Positions 10,288-24,219 of a DNA stretch of 64,000 nt are shown piece after piece. The translations under genes and the position numbers were made by a program. The DNA is from Cichorium intybus (taxonomy: Eukaryota; Streptophyta; Magnoliopsida; Asterales; Asteraceae): NCBI GenBank assembly GCA_023525715.1, contig JAKNSD010000069.1, forward strand, positions 558,001 to 622,000, given 5' to 3'. Below the pieces are notes generated by a model, which was not told where the DNA came from, made no database searches, and saw only the letters and a program-made list of their open reading frames with translations. Numbering within the stretch: the stretch's first letter is position 1; every line of letters begins with the position of its first letter.

Positions 10288-11952
10288 CTAATTACAAAAA
10301 CTTATATCATCTCTTAATCCAATGCTCCTAGCATGCTGATTGTGCTTAATCCTACTCAGAGCCTTTGTCAAGGGATCTGCAGGATTATCTTCCGATGATA
10401 CCCTCTTTACAAGGAGGTGACCTTCTTCTACCCTATGTCTGATGTAGTGGTACTTTCTGTCGATATGTCTGGACTTTCCATGATCTCGCGGTTCCCTTGT
10501 CAAGGCGACCGCACCTTCGTTATCGCAGAACAGTTCCAAGGGCTCCTGAATACTTGGGACTACTCCAAGGTCACCGATAAAGTTCTTCAGCCAAGCCGCT
10601 TCCTTTGACGCTTCACTTGCTGCTATGTACTCTGATTCGCACGTAGAATCAGCCACTATTTCTTGCTTGGAACTTTTCCAAGTAACTGCTTCACCGTTCA
10701 AAAGGAATACCCAGCCCGACTGAGACCGACCACTGTCTCTATCTGTCTGAAAACTAGCATCTGTATATCCTTCAACTCTCAAAGTATCACTGCCACCGAG
10801 GACTAACACCATGTTCTTGGTCCTTCGCAGATACTTGAGTATATTTTTCACAGCTATCCAATGCGCCCTTCCAGGGTTACACTGGTACCGACTGACCATG
10901 CTTAATGCAAAGGCCACGTTAGGGCGAGTACACGTCATAGCGTACATGATCGATCCTATAGCCGAAGCGTAAGGTACCCGACTCATTTCAGTTATTTCTT
11001 CGTCTGTACTCGGACTTTGAGTCTTACTCAATTTTGCATTGCTTTGGATAGGTAGCTCTCCCTTCTTGGAATTTTCCATACTAAACCTCTTTAGTACCTT
11101 TTCCAAGTATGTACCCTGACTAAGTCCAATTAGTCTCTTCTTCATATCTCTCAATATTCTTATCCCGAGAATATAGGCAGCCTCTCCTAGGTCCTTCATG
11201 GCGAAACATTTCCTAAGCCAAGCCTTGACATCTCGCAAGGTTGGAATATCGTTTCCCATGAGCAGTATGTCATCGACATACAGCACCAGAAAGGTGACTA
11301 TACTCCCACTAGCCTTGACATATACGCAGGACTCATCCTCGCTCCTAGAGAAGCCAAACTCTTTGATTTTCTCACGGAAACAAAGATTCCAGCTGCGAGA
11401 AGCTTGCTTCAATCCGTAGATTGATCTCTCAAGCTTACACACCTTATTAGGATACTTTGCATCGACAAAACCCTCTGGCTGATTCATGTAAACATCCTCA
11501 GTCAACTTCCCATTAAGGAAAGTGGTTTTGACGTCCATCTGCCAAATTTCATAGTCATGAAATGCAGCTATGGCCAGCATAATCCTAATAGACTTTATCT
11601 TGGCTACTGGTGAGAAGGTCTCGTCATAGTCAACACCTGGGGTTTGAGTAAAGCCCTTCGCAACCGGTCTTGCCTTGAAAGTGTGTACCTTTCCGTCAAT
11701 GTCGGTCTTCTTCTTGAAGATCCATTTGCACCCGACTGTCTTTCGACCTGGTACGTTGTCAACCAATTTCCAAACTTGATTGTCATACATGGACTTGATC
11801 TCGCTATCCATGGCCTCTTTCCACTTGGCAAACTCAGGGCCCGCCACTGCTTCCTGGTAGTTAGCTGGTTCATCCAAATTTATCAGTGTCCTATCACTGA
11901 CAAACGTGTCCCCATCCGAAGTTATATGGAACCCATAAAACTCGGGTGGCAT
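10288..11952 (-). pseudogene. Element B RT and RNase H segment
   Basis: A 554-residue open segment starting at MPPEFYGF and ending at the native pol stop. The true frame is open from about 12123, just after an in-frame TGA at 12124-12126. RT is complete with YVDD in LYVDDILLMGN, and RNase H keeps YTDASF, CESEYIA and CDNEG. Catalytic residues look intact, but the stop upstream separates it from gag, so it would not be made as part of the polyprotein. Confidence 0.9.
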
Positions 11953-12168
11953 GCTAATCCTACCGGAACGCCTAAGAGGTAAGGATACATCTGTCGGACC
12001 AACAGGAACTTCTTCCTCATGTTGGTTGGTAGTTTCTCCTAAGGTTGCGTCATCTGATGACTCTTGAATTTCTTCCAGATCAATGGTACTCCCACTGTCC
12101 TCTTTGAATATGAGCTCTCTCTCTCAAAAGACCGCTCGCCTAGCTACAAAGACCACGTCCTCGCTCGG

Positions 12169-12897
12169 TCAGTAGAATAGATATCCAAAGGACTGTTTGG
12201 GATAACCAAGGAAGAAACACCTTTCGCTTCTTTCTACGAGTTTGTCTTGAGTCTCTCGTCTAACGAAAGCCTCACAACCCCAGACTTTGATATGTGCCAA
12301 CGAGGGAACTTTCCCCGTCCACATTTCATGAGGTGTTTTAGCAACCTTTTTAGTAGGGACAAGATTGAGGATATGGGCGGCAGTCTCTAAGGCATACCCC
12401 CAGAAGTGAATGGGAAGTGAAGCTCGACTCATCATGGAACGAACCATGTCCAATAGGGTTCGGTTGCACCTCTCCGCAACACCGTTCAACTGTGGTGTCC
12501 TGGGAGGTGTCAACTGTGAAACTATTTCGCATTCCTTTAGATAGTCTAGGAACTCGATACTTAGATACTCTCCGCCTCTGTCGGACCTGAGCATCTTTAT
12601 CTTCCTGCCTAATTGATTCTCTACCTCGTTCTTAAACTCTTTGAACTTTTCAAAGGTGTCCGACTTGTGCTTGATCAAGTAGATATAACCGTATCTACTA
12701 AAATCGTCGGTAAAGGTCACGTAGAACCGCGTGCCATCCTTTGTGGTTGATCTGAATGGACCACACACATCCGTATGAATGATGTCCAACAGACCCTCAC
12801 CTCTTTCAAAAGACCCTTTGAAAGGTGATTTAGTCATCTTGCCCAACAGACAAGATTCGCATACATCATCCGACTTGAGGTCGAATGATTCCAACAC
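12169..12897 (-). pseudogene. Element B integrase segment
   Basis: A 242-residue piece: zinc-binding CESC, then D (HTD), D (RSDRGGEY) and E (NGVAERCNR), spaced as a DD35E integrase. It ends at TGA (12169-12171) where element A has AGA (arginine). A second TGA (from CGA) follows at 12124-12126. The frame enters from the preceding segment only after a one-base insertion near 12922 (four Ts against three in element F). Confidence 0.9.
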
Positions 12898-13309
12898 TCC
12901 ATCCTTTTGGAGTTGGGCGATGCGTTTTCTTGCTGATGTGCCCGAGCCGACTATGCCACAGACATGCCTTTTCTACACCACTAGTAGAATCAATATAATT
13001 TACACTATGTCCTAAATTGTCAACACATTCAACAGTTTCATACACACCATCACAAGGATAAGCAGTAAAAATCAAAATACCATTTTTGAAAACAGAAATC
13101 GAACCAATTTTATTATCAAAAGAAAATTGAAATCCTTGTCTGAACAATGCGTGAAATGAAATAATGTTTCTTGCCATTTCTGGCGAATAGCAACAATTAA
13201 ATAACTCTATACTAACATCACTACTAAGCACTAAACTGTAAACGCCGATCTTGGTAACAGGGGACGATCTCCTATTGCCCATGATCAAGTTCAGTCTACC
13301 GTGCTCCAC
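12866..13309 (-). pseudogene. Element B protease-to-pre-integrase segment
   Basis: A 147-residue frame covering the region after the protease motif through the GAG-pre-integrase motif HSRLGHIS. The last residues are out of frame after the one-T insertion near 12922. It overlaps the start of the integrase segment. Confidence 0.85.
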
Positions 13310-13323
13310 CTCCCTGCTTTCCT

Positions 13324-14262
13324 TTAGGCCCTGCAGATCAGAACAAATGTGAAAACCACATCCTGTATCAAGGACCCAAGAATTAGAAGATGGTGAGTTT
13401 TTAGAGATAGTGTATATACCTGCTGTCGATGGCTTTTAGAGATAGTGTAAAAACTGTTGGCTTCATCGGGGTTGGCCACACAAGGAATCTGGGAAGACTT
13501 GGTTCTCGAGCCATTGCTTGATGACCCGACCTGAACCTTTTCCCTCCAATTTTGCTTAGGAGGGCCCTTCCTCTTCTTTCCTTTGCCACTTCCAATGGCT
13601 AGGACGGGCTGATTAACCGAGGGTACACTTTTACCCTTCATCCCGTCCTCAGCAACTCGAAGCATGCGATGCAACTCAGTCAGGTTAGCCTGATTGTTGT
13701 TTAAATGATAAGCCAGCCTGAACTGGTCATAAGAACTCGGTAATGAGTTAAGCACTATGTCAACGGCCAACTCCTCAGGTACAGGCATCGCAAGCTTTCT
13801 AAGCCGCTCCACGTAACCTTGCATTCTTTGCACATGAGCGCATATGGACTCTCCATCTTTAGGTTTGCTGTTCGTGAAGTCCTTGACCACCTCGCACCTT
13901 TCGATGCGCTCTTGCTTACGAAACTTTTCCGCAAGCTCCTTGTGCATCTCAAAGGGCCAGTAGTCCTCGTATATCCTTTGTAATTCAGGGTTCATTGTGG
14001 CGATCATGATGCAGGCCACTTTGGTCGCATCATCAGAATGTTTTTGGTACGAGGCAATCTCCTCGGGAGTAGCAGTTTCAGGGTCAACATCGATAAGCTC
14101 AGTCTCGAGAACATACTCTTTGTTCTCGTACCTCAGAGCCATCTTGATGTTTCTAATCCAGTCATTGTAGTTTGTCCCGTTCAATTGAACCTTGGAACAC
14201 AGTGAGAGGATAGAGGGAACACTGGAGTTTGAGTGGGGAGCGGATTGATCAGCAGAAGACAT
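13324..14262 (-). pseudogene. Element B gag, zinc knuckle deleted
   Basis: A 312-residue frame. The Gag body is intact and very close to element A, starting at an ATG directly after CTTTTATAG. Near 13430 the stretch that should encode the CCHC knuckle is missing. In its place is a second copy of TTTTAGAGATAGTGT, present once in elements A and F, and the protease is shifted out of frame. The result would be a Gag without its RNA-binding knuckle. Confidence 0.9.
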
Positions 14263-15621
14263 CTATAAAAGAAGGTAAGTTTAATTAGATACATGTCGGT
14301 CCTTATAATAACCCAATATAAAATAAGACTAGGATCCAACTTTAACAATTTGCAACATAGAAGAGGGATGCCGTAATCTATAAGCAAATTTTATAAAGGT
14401 AGGCGAATGACGATTCAGCCGATTCCACCGCGGAAAAATAATCTTATTATAAATGGAATTCCTAGTTTCTTTTGAGATTTATTGAACTGTTCAATAGCAT
14501 GATTAATCTCGGATATGCCCCACCGTTTGTGACTGGGATGCCGAGGATCACAAACCGGGTGTAAATAACCATGCAAATTAGCTTGGTACTCTCGGGGTCC
14601 ATTATCATCTCAAATTGATATGCCGGTAAACCACACACGCTCCATCAACACTGATAACACCCGAGACACCCATTGCCACTCTTTATGAACCCCCATTGGT
14701 GTGCCGGTAAACCACACACGCTCCACCAACGTTTCATAAAGTGCAATGTGTAATTTCATGGGTTAGCATCAAATTCACATTTTTTCTAAAGTAACTAGAT
14801 TAGGATTTTGTGTAAAGGTTCTAGTACTTTGATCATTATACTTTTAATGATTAAGTGGTTCTGTCAAACCCGTTCGGCTAACGACCCTCCACTGATCAGG
14901 CGAGCGGTGGGTGAGAGTGTTCACCCATTAGACTACCATTTTATAGGCAGTCTCCTTATACCCACTTTATAGACCAGCTTCGTGAATGAGGCCTACTATT
15001 GATTTGACTAACAAATATCTCATATATATAGTATTAACTTTTAATAACATATATAAGATGCATTTTAAAACCCTTTAAAATATTCAAGATTTATCTTTTA
15101 ATTTTACCAAATTTAACAATTAAATTTTAAATTAAATTAAACCTTATAATCGATTTAATCAATTTTAATTACCAATTAATTAAATTAATTAAATCTAAAT
15201 ATTTTAAACATTTTAAAATATTTTTCTGGATTTATTCCATTAATTTTGCAATTTTAAAATTAATTAAATCCCTTTTGAATTTATCTTTTAATTAACAATT
15301 AATTAAATTAATTCAAATGAAGATAGGTTTATCCAAATTAATCAAATTAATTAAAACCTATCCTAAACCCCCTAGATTTCGAATTCAAATAATGGGGTTT
15401 AAGGTTATCCATTTAATTAACGAATAAAGTTACCAAAAATAGAAAACCTCCTAAAACCCTAATTGAAAATTTTGAAAATAGCAAAGGGGGGGGGGGGGGA
15501 ATAGGGTTTCCAAAACCCTAATCCTAGAAATCGATCCACATTAAAATTAGGGTTTATAGGCTTTAAACCCTAAAACAGTTATAACAATTCAACAAGAAAA
15601 CAAAACAGGCTCTGATACCGC
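14263..15621 (-). other. 5' leader and primer site of element B
   Basis: A leader of 1,359 bp with no gene. It carries hairpin 1 (14678-14742), hairpin 2 (14590-14666) and hairpin 4 (14480-14496). The primer-binding site is at about 15605-15621, reading CGGTATCAGAGCC on the minus strand, the complement of the initiator tRNA-Met 3' end. It includes a 14-base G run (15486-15499). The candidate intron from the U5 donor (15766) to the gag ATG is 1,504 nt. Confidence 0.88.
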
Positions 15622-16626
<1,005 letters not shown>

Positions 16627-18278
16627 GCTATGACTTGCAAGCTGCAGTAATAGCAAACAATGTCTTCTTCAGAATTGTTTTAGTTCTGTTGGGAGCGTTT
16701 CTCTCAAAATTAATCACATGATTTTGAGCATCTCATCACTCAACCATTCTTGCTTAGAATGTTGGTACAATTTATCTGTGATGTTTCCTTTGACTGTTCA
16801 GTTACTCCCACTGGTTTCAGGCCATGTGTAAAGTTAGTCAAAACGTCACAGAGTCCTAGTCTCGCTCTTAATTTTCTCTTATATGGTGACAATCGGCCTC
16901 ACCAATGCTTCCAGGTAGCATGATTGCTTATCCATACCAACCTTAGTGTTTTACCACTAACTGGTATGTCACCCAGATCATAATTCCTTATGATGGTGAC
17001 CAAACACTACTGGTTTGCTAAGAGAATGATATGTCAAGTTTGACAGGAATCCGATTCTTGGTCAAGTTTTAGTGATGACTAAAGGTTCTTTCCCTTGCCT
17101 AATCCCTGAACTCCTTCAGGATTCTCATACTCCCACTGTTTCCTTAGAATGTGAGTTCTTTCTAAAAAGGACTGATCATTCACAGGCACAGGCGGGAGGG
17201 CCAATGAAATGACACTACTGATCAGGTTCAGCCATGCTATGAGGTTCGGATGAATGCTCCATGACCCTAAACCCTTTCTGGTATAAGTGGGGTGAACCCT
17301 ACTTTACACTTCAGACGATGTCTATGCAACCTACTTAGTCTAAGATGTGGTTATAATATGGTTTTATGGACTAACTGGTCGAATGTTTAACTTATCAGAA
17401 AACTTATTGGAAGTGTATCTAATACATCATGGATATCGAACTGCTTCGATCAATGCTCAATCTTCCCTCAGGCACATTATGACCCTTTAATGTTCTTGGA
17501 AGAGTATAAACTGCGAAGCAATCTTACAGTTATGTTTTGCTCAGGTTTTGTTGATCTTATACTTCCCTTGAAACCCTTGAAGAATTCAAGGTTTCAATTA
17601 ATCACTTATTTCGACAAGTGAAGTTATAGTTGTCATATCTAATGGCAAATATTATGAAGTATAACTAATTTGTGTTTTACTTGCTGATTTGAGCAGTACA
17701 CAATAACCATTGTGTTTGTTGCTCTAAATGTTCTTTTACATTCTTATGTAAATTTTATGACTTTGTTAATTGTTCAATATATGAATTCATCATTTAACTC
17801 TAAGTCAAATGATTCCAAGATCCTATCCATTGGATCCTTGGTTGATTCCTTTCTTGTGATGACCAATTTTATCAAGAACTAACTTCACCAAGTGACTCCA
17901 AGCCAATTGATTCCAAAATTCTGTCCATTGGATCTTTGGTTGAAGTTATTCTTATAAAACTCATTCTAACAATCATACAAACACAATCCAATCAACATTC
18001 AAGTTACATTCACACAACATTTCAAGGATAATTTAAACAATCATATTTAAAATAAAAATAAAACTTTTATTAAACCAAAAATATCCTCAAACAATGTACT
18101 ATGTAAAAAAATGTCATACTTTCTAATAACAATCTCAAAACATCTAACTAAACTCCAAAACTGCACGAGCCCGAGATCCAATCTGAATGTGCTCCCATGC
18201 GATAATGTCATGCGTCCTACTGAGACCATGCATACAAAGCAAATGTGACAATCACATCTTGTATCAAGGAATTAAGGA
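16627..18278 (-). other. Non-coding domain of element C
   Basis: It starts with the right GCTAT duplication of B. It is homologous in reverse to E (about 34744-36450) and H. It includes degenerate copies of the AGTCA hairpin repeats (about 17790-17940) and, next to gag, a decayed protease start (about 18235-18290) where DTG has become DTR. No open reading frame of note. Confidence 0.7.
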
Positions 18279-19085
18279 TTAGGAGTTTTGAGTTATGGAT
18301 ATACCTGAGTAGCCAAACTGTTTGGCTTTAGAGCGTTTTCCAATTATCCTGTGACTGTATCCCACCCTTTGAATTCCCAGCTTAAGACATCTCAGGACCC
18401 GTCTGGATGGATTCCTCATGTGCTTCAGAGCTGGACTCAATCCCAAACTATGCACCTCCATGAGTGACTCATATAGAGTCAACACTGAATGCATTTCCAT
18501 GAAGGTCTTGTGTAGGTCCCTTTCCCTGTGTATCTGTAAAAACGATTCGTACTCCTCAGTCAGAGATGCGAGCAAGCCATTGATGCTTGCTTCTTGACCA
18601 GGAGGGTGACCAAGCTTGTACAGCTCTTCCAAGTATCCTTCAATTTTGAGAAAGTGTGCACTAACGTTGTGTCCCTTTCTCAGCCTGGTCTCACCAAGCC
18701 TATTGTAGATCCTAAGTTTTTCCTGCTTAACTGGTTCTTGGAACCTTTCCTCAACCAGTTGTATTAACTCATGTGGCCCCAAGAATTCAAAATCCCTACG
18801 GATAGCAGGGTCAATGGTTAACAGCATGAGAAGACGAACCTCTTCATCCTCATCAATCAAGAAGTTATGGTGGTCAATCAACTGTTGAGTGACTCCATGC
18901 TTAGGTAGGGAAGGAAGTGGGAAGTTGATGATGTATTCCTTATCTACGTATCTCATAACCAATCTCCATTGATGGATCCAATCCACGTAGTTAAGTCCAG
19001 TCAGCTTATTCGTATTTAGCAAGAATTTCCTGAAGCTCTCAGGAATGGGCTTAGGAGGAGGAGAGATGACACTATCTTCAGACAT
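18279..19085 (-). CDS. Gag-like protein of gag-only element C
   Basis: 268 residues, related to the copia Gag of A (conserved LTGLNYVDWI near residue 33, and the LLTIDPAIRRDFEFLGPHEL region near residues 90-110). It is fairly rich in charged residues toward the C terminus. It has no CCHC zinc knuckle and the frame stops before a functional protease. The ATG follows GATTTTATAG, as in the other copies. Its open frame, despite age and nested insertions, suggests either selection on Gag during the family's life or fairly recent activity. The product would be a capsid-like protein; whether it co-assembles with the autonomous Gag is inference. Confidence 0.75.
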   Translation of the reverse strand: MSEDSVISPPPKPIPESFRKFLLNTNKLTGLNYVDWIHQWRLVMRYVDKEYIINFPLPSLPKHGVTQQLIDHHNFLIDEDEEVRLLMLLTIDPAIRRDFEFLGPHELIQLVEERFQEPVKQEKLRIYNRLGETRLRKGHNVSAHFLKIEGYLEELYKLGHPPGQEASINGLLASLTEEYESFLQIHRERDLHKTFMEMHSVLTLYESLMEVHSLGLSPALKHMRNPSRRVLRCLKLGIQRVGYSHRIIGKRSKAKQFGYSGISITQNS

Positions 19086-20303
19086 CTATAAAATCAAAAT
19101 TTATTAGTTTAACTTTTATCCTTATAAATAATTACCCAAATTTATTTAACAAGGCTAGGACCCAAAATGCCCCAACCATGGTGTGAAGAGGGATGCCGTA
19201 ATCACAACATGATGGTCATTAAGGTAGATATACTATTATCCATTTCAGTTTAATGAAATTCCTAGATCTGTGAGATTCATTGACTGGGGTCAATGAGATG
19301 TTTAATCTCGGATTATGCTCTTCTGTTTGTGACTGGGATGCCGAGGATCACAAACAAGATGTGAAATAACCATGCAAGTTACTTGGTAACCTCAATGTTA
19401 CTTATCATCTCACATTGATGTGCCGGTTAACCACACGAGCTCCATCAACAATGATAATTCATGAGATACCCATTACCACTCTTTATGAATCCCTATTAGC
19501 ATGCCAGTTAACCACACGAGCTCCACTAACGATTCATAAAGTGTAATGTGTGACTTCATAGGTTAGCATACTGTTCACATTTACCTAAGTAGCTAGAGCA
19601 TGGGTTTTAAAAGGTTCTAGTACTTTTGTTACTAATAGCATTATACTTTTAATGAGATTAGCTTTGTACCATCAAACCCGTTCTGCTAACGACAGTCCAC
19701 TGATCAAGGGAGTGGTGGGTGAGAGTGGACACCCATTCAACCGCCATTTTATAGGCAGTTTCCTTATACCCCCATTATAGACCAGTTTTCTCTGAATGAG
19801 GCATACTAGCGATTTGACTGACTTAATCTTATACATATAGGTATTAACTTTTAATAATAATATGTATAAGGTGTATTTTAAACATTTTAAAATTTTTAGG
19901 TTTCTTCCTTTTAATTTTCGAGATTTAAACTATTTAAATAAAAATTAAAATGAAACCTAAGGCGATTTAATGTTTGTCTTTTAATTAACTGTTAATTAAA
20001 TTAATTAAATAATATAAGGATTAATTAATAAAACAATTTTAATTTAATCCTAATCTTGCCCACCAAGTTATCTAAACTAAGGGTCAAGAGTTTCCATTTA
20101 ATAGATAATCACAATTACCAAAAATAAAGAAACCCTAAGGAGCACCTCCTTATTTTCGCCAACTATGGGTGGAGGCTAGGGTTTCTTAAAAACCCTAGCA
20201 TATGTCGATTTCCTTGAGACCAAGGATTAATTCCAATTAAATACATTTGACAGTTCAACTATTATAACAGTTCAACAGAAAACATATCTAGCTCTTATAC
20301 CAC
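19086..20303 (-). other. 5' leader and primer site of element C
   Basis: Non-coding. Hairpin 1 is at 19478-19543, hairpin 2 at 19385-19470, and hairpin 4 near 19282-19297 with changed but still paired arms. The primer-binding site (20291-20303) reads GTGGTATAAGAGC on the minus strand, one base from the usual GGTATCAGAGC. The candidate intron 19086-20418 is 1,333 nt. Confidence 0.75.
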
Positions 20304-21076
20304 TGTTGGGTTTTAAATATTAAGTTCACATGCATCCTAAAGGATCTATGTATTCATCGATTGAACCTATAACTATGAACAGGATAAGAATCAAAATAAA
20401 TTTCATAAGAAAACTAACCTTTTGATCGTTAGATCTCTTGGAAGCAAGCACCACAAGTGTCATGCCTCTAATGGCTCACACCCAAGAACTTGGCATGGAA
20501 GAGAGCAAGAGAGAATGAGGAGGAACTCCTCAAATTGGCGTGAATAATGGGGTGCCCTAGGCCTTTATTTATAGCTTCTAGGTGATAAGCAATAAGGAGA
20601 ATAGCTGCCTTATTTAAGATCATGATATGATAAGGCTTTTATTAGATAAAGGGATCTGCTTATCACTGCCATATAAACCACCATGGGCTGCAAAATCCAC
20701 AAGGCTCCAAGCCTTGGATTTCGTCCAACCCATTAGGGTTTCCAGGTTGTCCATTGCTCAACTATTGAACAATTACAATTCATCCCCTGCAATTTTAGTT
20801 AATCCAATTAGTCCTAAAATTAATTCCAATTAATTTATGATCAATTATTAATTAAAAATTATGATTTCTAATTAATATATTATTCTCATAATATATTAAT
20901 AAATCATTTATTCCTCTTTTCGAATTAATATATTATTTCCATAATATATCAATCTTTCTCTCTATATACAATCTTGTCCTCTGCCTGGTTATGAGGGCAA
21001 CCCAAAAGGACTATGCTGCCATTAATGCAACCATATGTATCAATTATAGTTATGGCTTAGACACCTTAATCCAACA
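20304..21076 (-). repeat. 5' LTR of element C
   Basis: A 773-bp LTR with terminal TGTTGG/CCAACA, resembling the H LTR (42890-43652) in the body and GT-donor region (AG|GTTAGT at 20419/20418). The right border meets D integrase sequence. Confidence 0.85.
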
Positions 21077-21508
21077 TATCTTAGTATCGAGTTCCTTGAC
21101 TATCTTAAGGAATGTGGAATTGTTTCACAGTTGACACCACCCAAAACACCACAGTTGAACGTTGTTGCTGAGAGGCGTAACCGAACCCTGTTGGACATGG
21201 TTCGTTCCACGATGAATCGAGCTTATCTTCCCATTCGCTTCTGGGGGTATTCCTTAGAGACTGTCGCCCACATCCTCAATCTTGTCCCTACTAAAAAGGT
21301 TGCCAAAACACCTCAAGAGATGTGGACAGGGAAAGTTCCCTCGTTAGCACATATCAAAGTCTGGGGTTGTGAAGATTTTGTAAGACGAGAGACTCACGTT
21401 AAACTCGCAACTAGAAGTGAAAGGCGCATATTCATTGGATACCCAAAACAGTCTTTTAGATACTTGTTCTACAGACCAAGCGAGGACGTGGTCTTTGTAG
21501 CAAGATGA
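21077..21508 (+). pseudogene. Element D integrase C-terminal fragment
   Basis: Begins at the LSIEFLDYLKECGIVSQL region, just after the second catalytic D, and keeps the E of NVVAERRNR. It ends at an in-frame TGA (about 21506-21508) in place of an arginine codon. Confidence 0.85.
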
Positions 21509-22105
21509 GGAGTCTTTCGAGAAAGAGAGCTCATATTCAAAGAGGACAGTGGGAGTACCATTGACCTTGAAGAAATTCAGGAGTCATCCGATGATACAAC
21601 CTTAGGAGAAACTAGCAGCCAACAACAGGAAGGAGTTCCTGTTGGTCCGACAGACATTTCATTACCTCTTAGATGTTCCAGTAGAGTTAGCATGCCACCC
21701 TAGTTTTATGGTTTCCATATAACTACGGATGGTGACACATTTGTCAGTGATAGGACACTGGTGAATTTGGATGAGGCAACTAACTACAAGGAAGCAGTGG
21801 CAGGCCCTGAGTCTGCCAAATGGAAAGAGGCAATACACAGCGAGATCAAGTCCATGTATAACAACCAAGTTTGGAATTTGGTTGACAATGTACCAGGTCG
21901 AAAGACAGTTGGGTCTAAATGGATCTTCAAGAAGAAGACCGACATGGATGGAAAGGTGCACACCTTTAAGGCTCGATTGGTTGCGAAGGGCTTTACTCAA
22001 ACCCTAGGGGTTGACTATGATGAGACCTTCTCACCAGTGGCCAAGATTAAGTCCATTAGGATAATGCTAGTCATAGCTGTGTTTCATGACTATGAAATTT
22101 GGTAG
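21509..22105 (+). pseudogene. Element D linker and RT N-terminal fragment
   Basis: The frame continues from the integrase. A TAG interrupts MPP-FYGF near 21702, where A has GAG. The open part 21761-22105 encodes the RT fingers (GSKWIFKKK, KARLVAKGFTQ) and ends at TAG replacing CAG (22103-22105). Confidence 0.85.
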
Positions 22106-22615
22106 ATGGACGTCAAAACCGCTTTTCTTAATGAGAAGTTAACTAAGGATGTTTACATGAATTAGCCAGAGGGTTTTATGGACGCAAAGTATCCAGATAG
22201 GGTGTGTAAGCTTGAGAAATCAATCTACAGATTGAAACAAGCTTCTTGTAGCTGTAATCTTTGCTTCCATGAGAAAGTCAAGGAGTTTGGTTTCTCTAGG
22301 AGTGAAGATGAGTCCTGCGTATATGTCAAGGCTAGTGGGAGTATAGTCAAATTTCTGGTGCTGTATGTCGATCACATACTGCTCATGGGAAACGACATTC
22401 CAACCTTGCAAGATGTTAAGTCTTGGCTTGGGAAGTGTTTCGTCATGAAAGACCTTGGAGAAGCAGCCTATATTCTCGGGATAAGAATATTGAGAGATAG
22501 AAAGAAGAGACTAATAGGACTTAGTCAAAGTACATACTTGGATAAGGTACTAAAGAGTTTTAGTATGGAAATTCCAAGAAGGAAGAGCTGCCTATCCAGA
22601 GCAATGCAAAGTTGA
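22106..22615 (+). pseudogene. Element D RT palm fragment
   Basis: A TAG (from CAG) occurs near 22163; the open segment 22178-22615 covers the rest of RT. The YVDD active site reads YVDH, so the polymerase is dead irrespective of the stops. A one-base loss near 22573 shifts the frame. Confidence 0.85.
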
Positions 22616-23376
22616 GTAAGACTCAAAGCCCGAGTACAGATGAGGAAATAACTGACATGAATCGGGTACCTTACGCTTCGGCGGTAGGGTCGATCATGTA
22701 TGCTATGACATGTACTCGCCCTGACATGTCCTTTGCTTTGAGCATGGTCAGTCGTTATTAGGGAAACCCTGGTAGGACTGATTGGATAGCTATGAAGAAC
22801 ATTCTCAAGTATCTGCGAAGGACGAAGAACATGGTTCTAGTCCTTGGTGGCAGTGATACAATGAGAGTTAGCGGGTACACTGACGCCAGCTTTCAGAAAT
22901 ATAGAGACAACGGTCGGTCTCAGTCGGGCTGGGTGTTTCTTTTAAATGGTGGAGCGGTTACTTGGAAGAGTTCCAAGCAAGATACGGTGGCTGATTCTAC
23001 GTGCGAATCAGAGTACATAGCAGCAAGTGAAGCGTCAAAGGAAGCGGCTTGGCTGAAAATCTTCATCGATGACCTTGGAGTAGTCCCGACAATTCAGGAG
23101 CCCATGGAACTTTTCTGCGATAACGAAGGAGCAGTTTCTTTGACAAAGGAACCGAGAGATCATGGAAAGTACAGACATACCGACAGAAAGTACCACTACA
23201 TCAGGCATAGGGTTGAAGAAGGTCACCTCCTTCTGATGAGGGTATCATCTGAAGAGAATCCTGCAGATCCCTTGACAAAGGCTCTGAGTAGGATCAAGCA
23301 CAATCAACATGCTAGGAGTATTGGATTGATAGATGATATTAGTTTTGGTAGTTACATAGTTTTATCAAACTTGTAA
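22616..23376 (+). pseudogene. Element D RNase H fragment
   Basis: RT end and RNase H. A TAG in place of CAG lies near 22758. The open stretch 22792-23376 keeps YTDASF, CESEYIA and CDNEG but ends a few residues beyond the usual C terminus because the native stop is mutated. Confidence 0.85.
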
Positions 23377-24219
23377 CAATGTAAATGTAATTGACTTTGG
23401 TGATTTAATAATGGAGAATTATTGATGAGTATTGTCTACTACTATTTGTCAATTGTTTATCATTGTGTTTCATTTTGCATGTTTTTACTTCTCGAATAAT
23501 ATGATTATTCAAATATCCACAGTCGCTCATACTTTAGGAAGTAAGTATGAATCAATACTATCATGAATTGGACAGTAGACTGTCTAACGAGTTAGACATA
23601 GCAATGACATTGCTACAACATTCATGAGTACTTAGAAAAATAGAGATTTGAGTATTGGATAAACCCATGCTCAAAGAATTGCTTTATTGATTATATCACG
23701 AGTAATTTTTAGACGATACCATCTTATGATCTTGAAGCGGGGACATATGATTTATAATTTTCAAGGCAATTGTTCATTGATAATGCGAAAATGCATCGGT
23801 AACTCGATGTCATAAAACGTGTTGTTGTGAGCGATTTGACTGGTAAAAGATATAAGCATATAAGTCAAAGCTTATTCGTTCTTGACCCTGATGGGAAACA
23901 GATATTTGTAGGCCTCTCGATGATTTTGAAGTTCACTAAAAGTGTTGGCCAACCAGGACTAAATTGATGTGTTCAATTAGAAGTCTTAAAGTCATATGCA
24001 AATCAGAAATCGGGAAACAGAGTATCAGACTGAGATTGATCTTAATCCATGTCTCAAGTTTGGGAAATATCTTGTTGGACGAAGGATCATATGATCACTT
24101 ATCTAAGGACAGAACTGACTAGGTCAGAGTTCGGCAGCAGTTTCTTGGAAGCTTCAATTTGCTAATCAATTAGAGGGTAAACTAATAATTATAGTCATAG
24201 ACTTATCTAAGTGGGAGAC
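23377..24219 (+). other. 3' untranslated block of element D
   Basis: Non-coding homologue of 4685-5522, with the conserved 3' hairpin near 23492-23512 and the polypurine tract GTGGGAGAC before the LTR. Confidence 0.8.

Noticed and set aside
15605..15621. A tRNA gene suggested by the GGTATCAGAGC match
   Set aside because: Only the primer-site complement of a tRNA 3' end is present; there are no D, anticodon or T arms.
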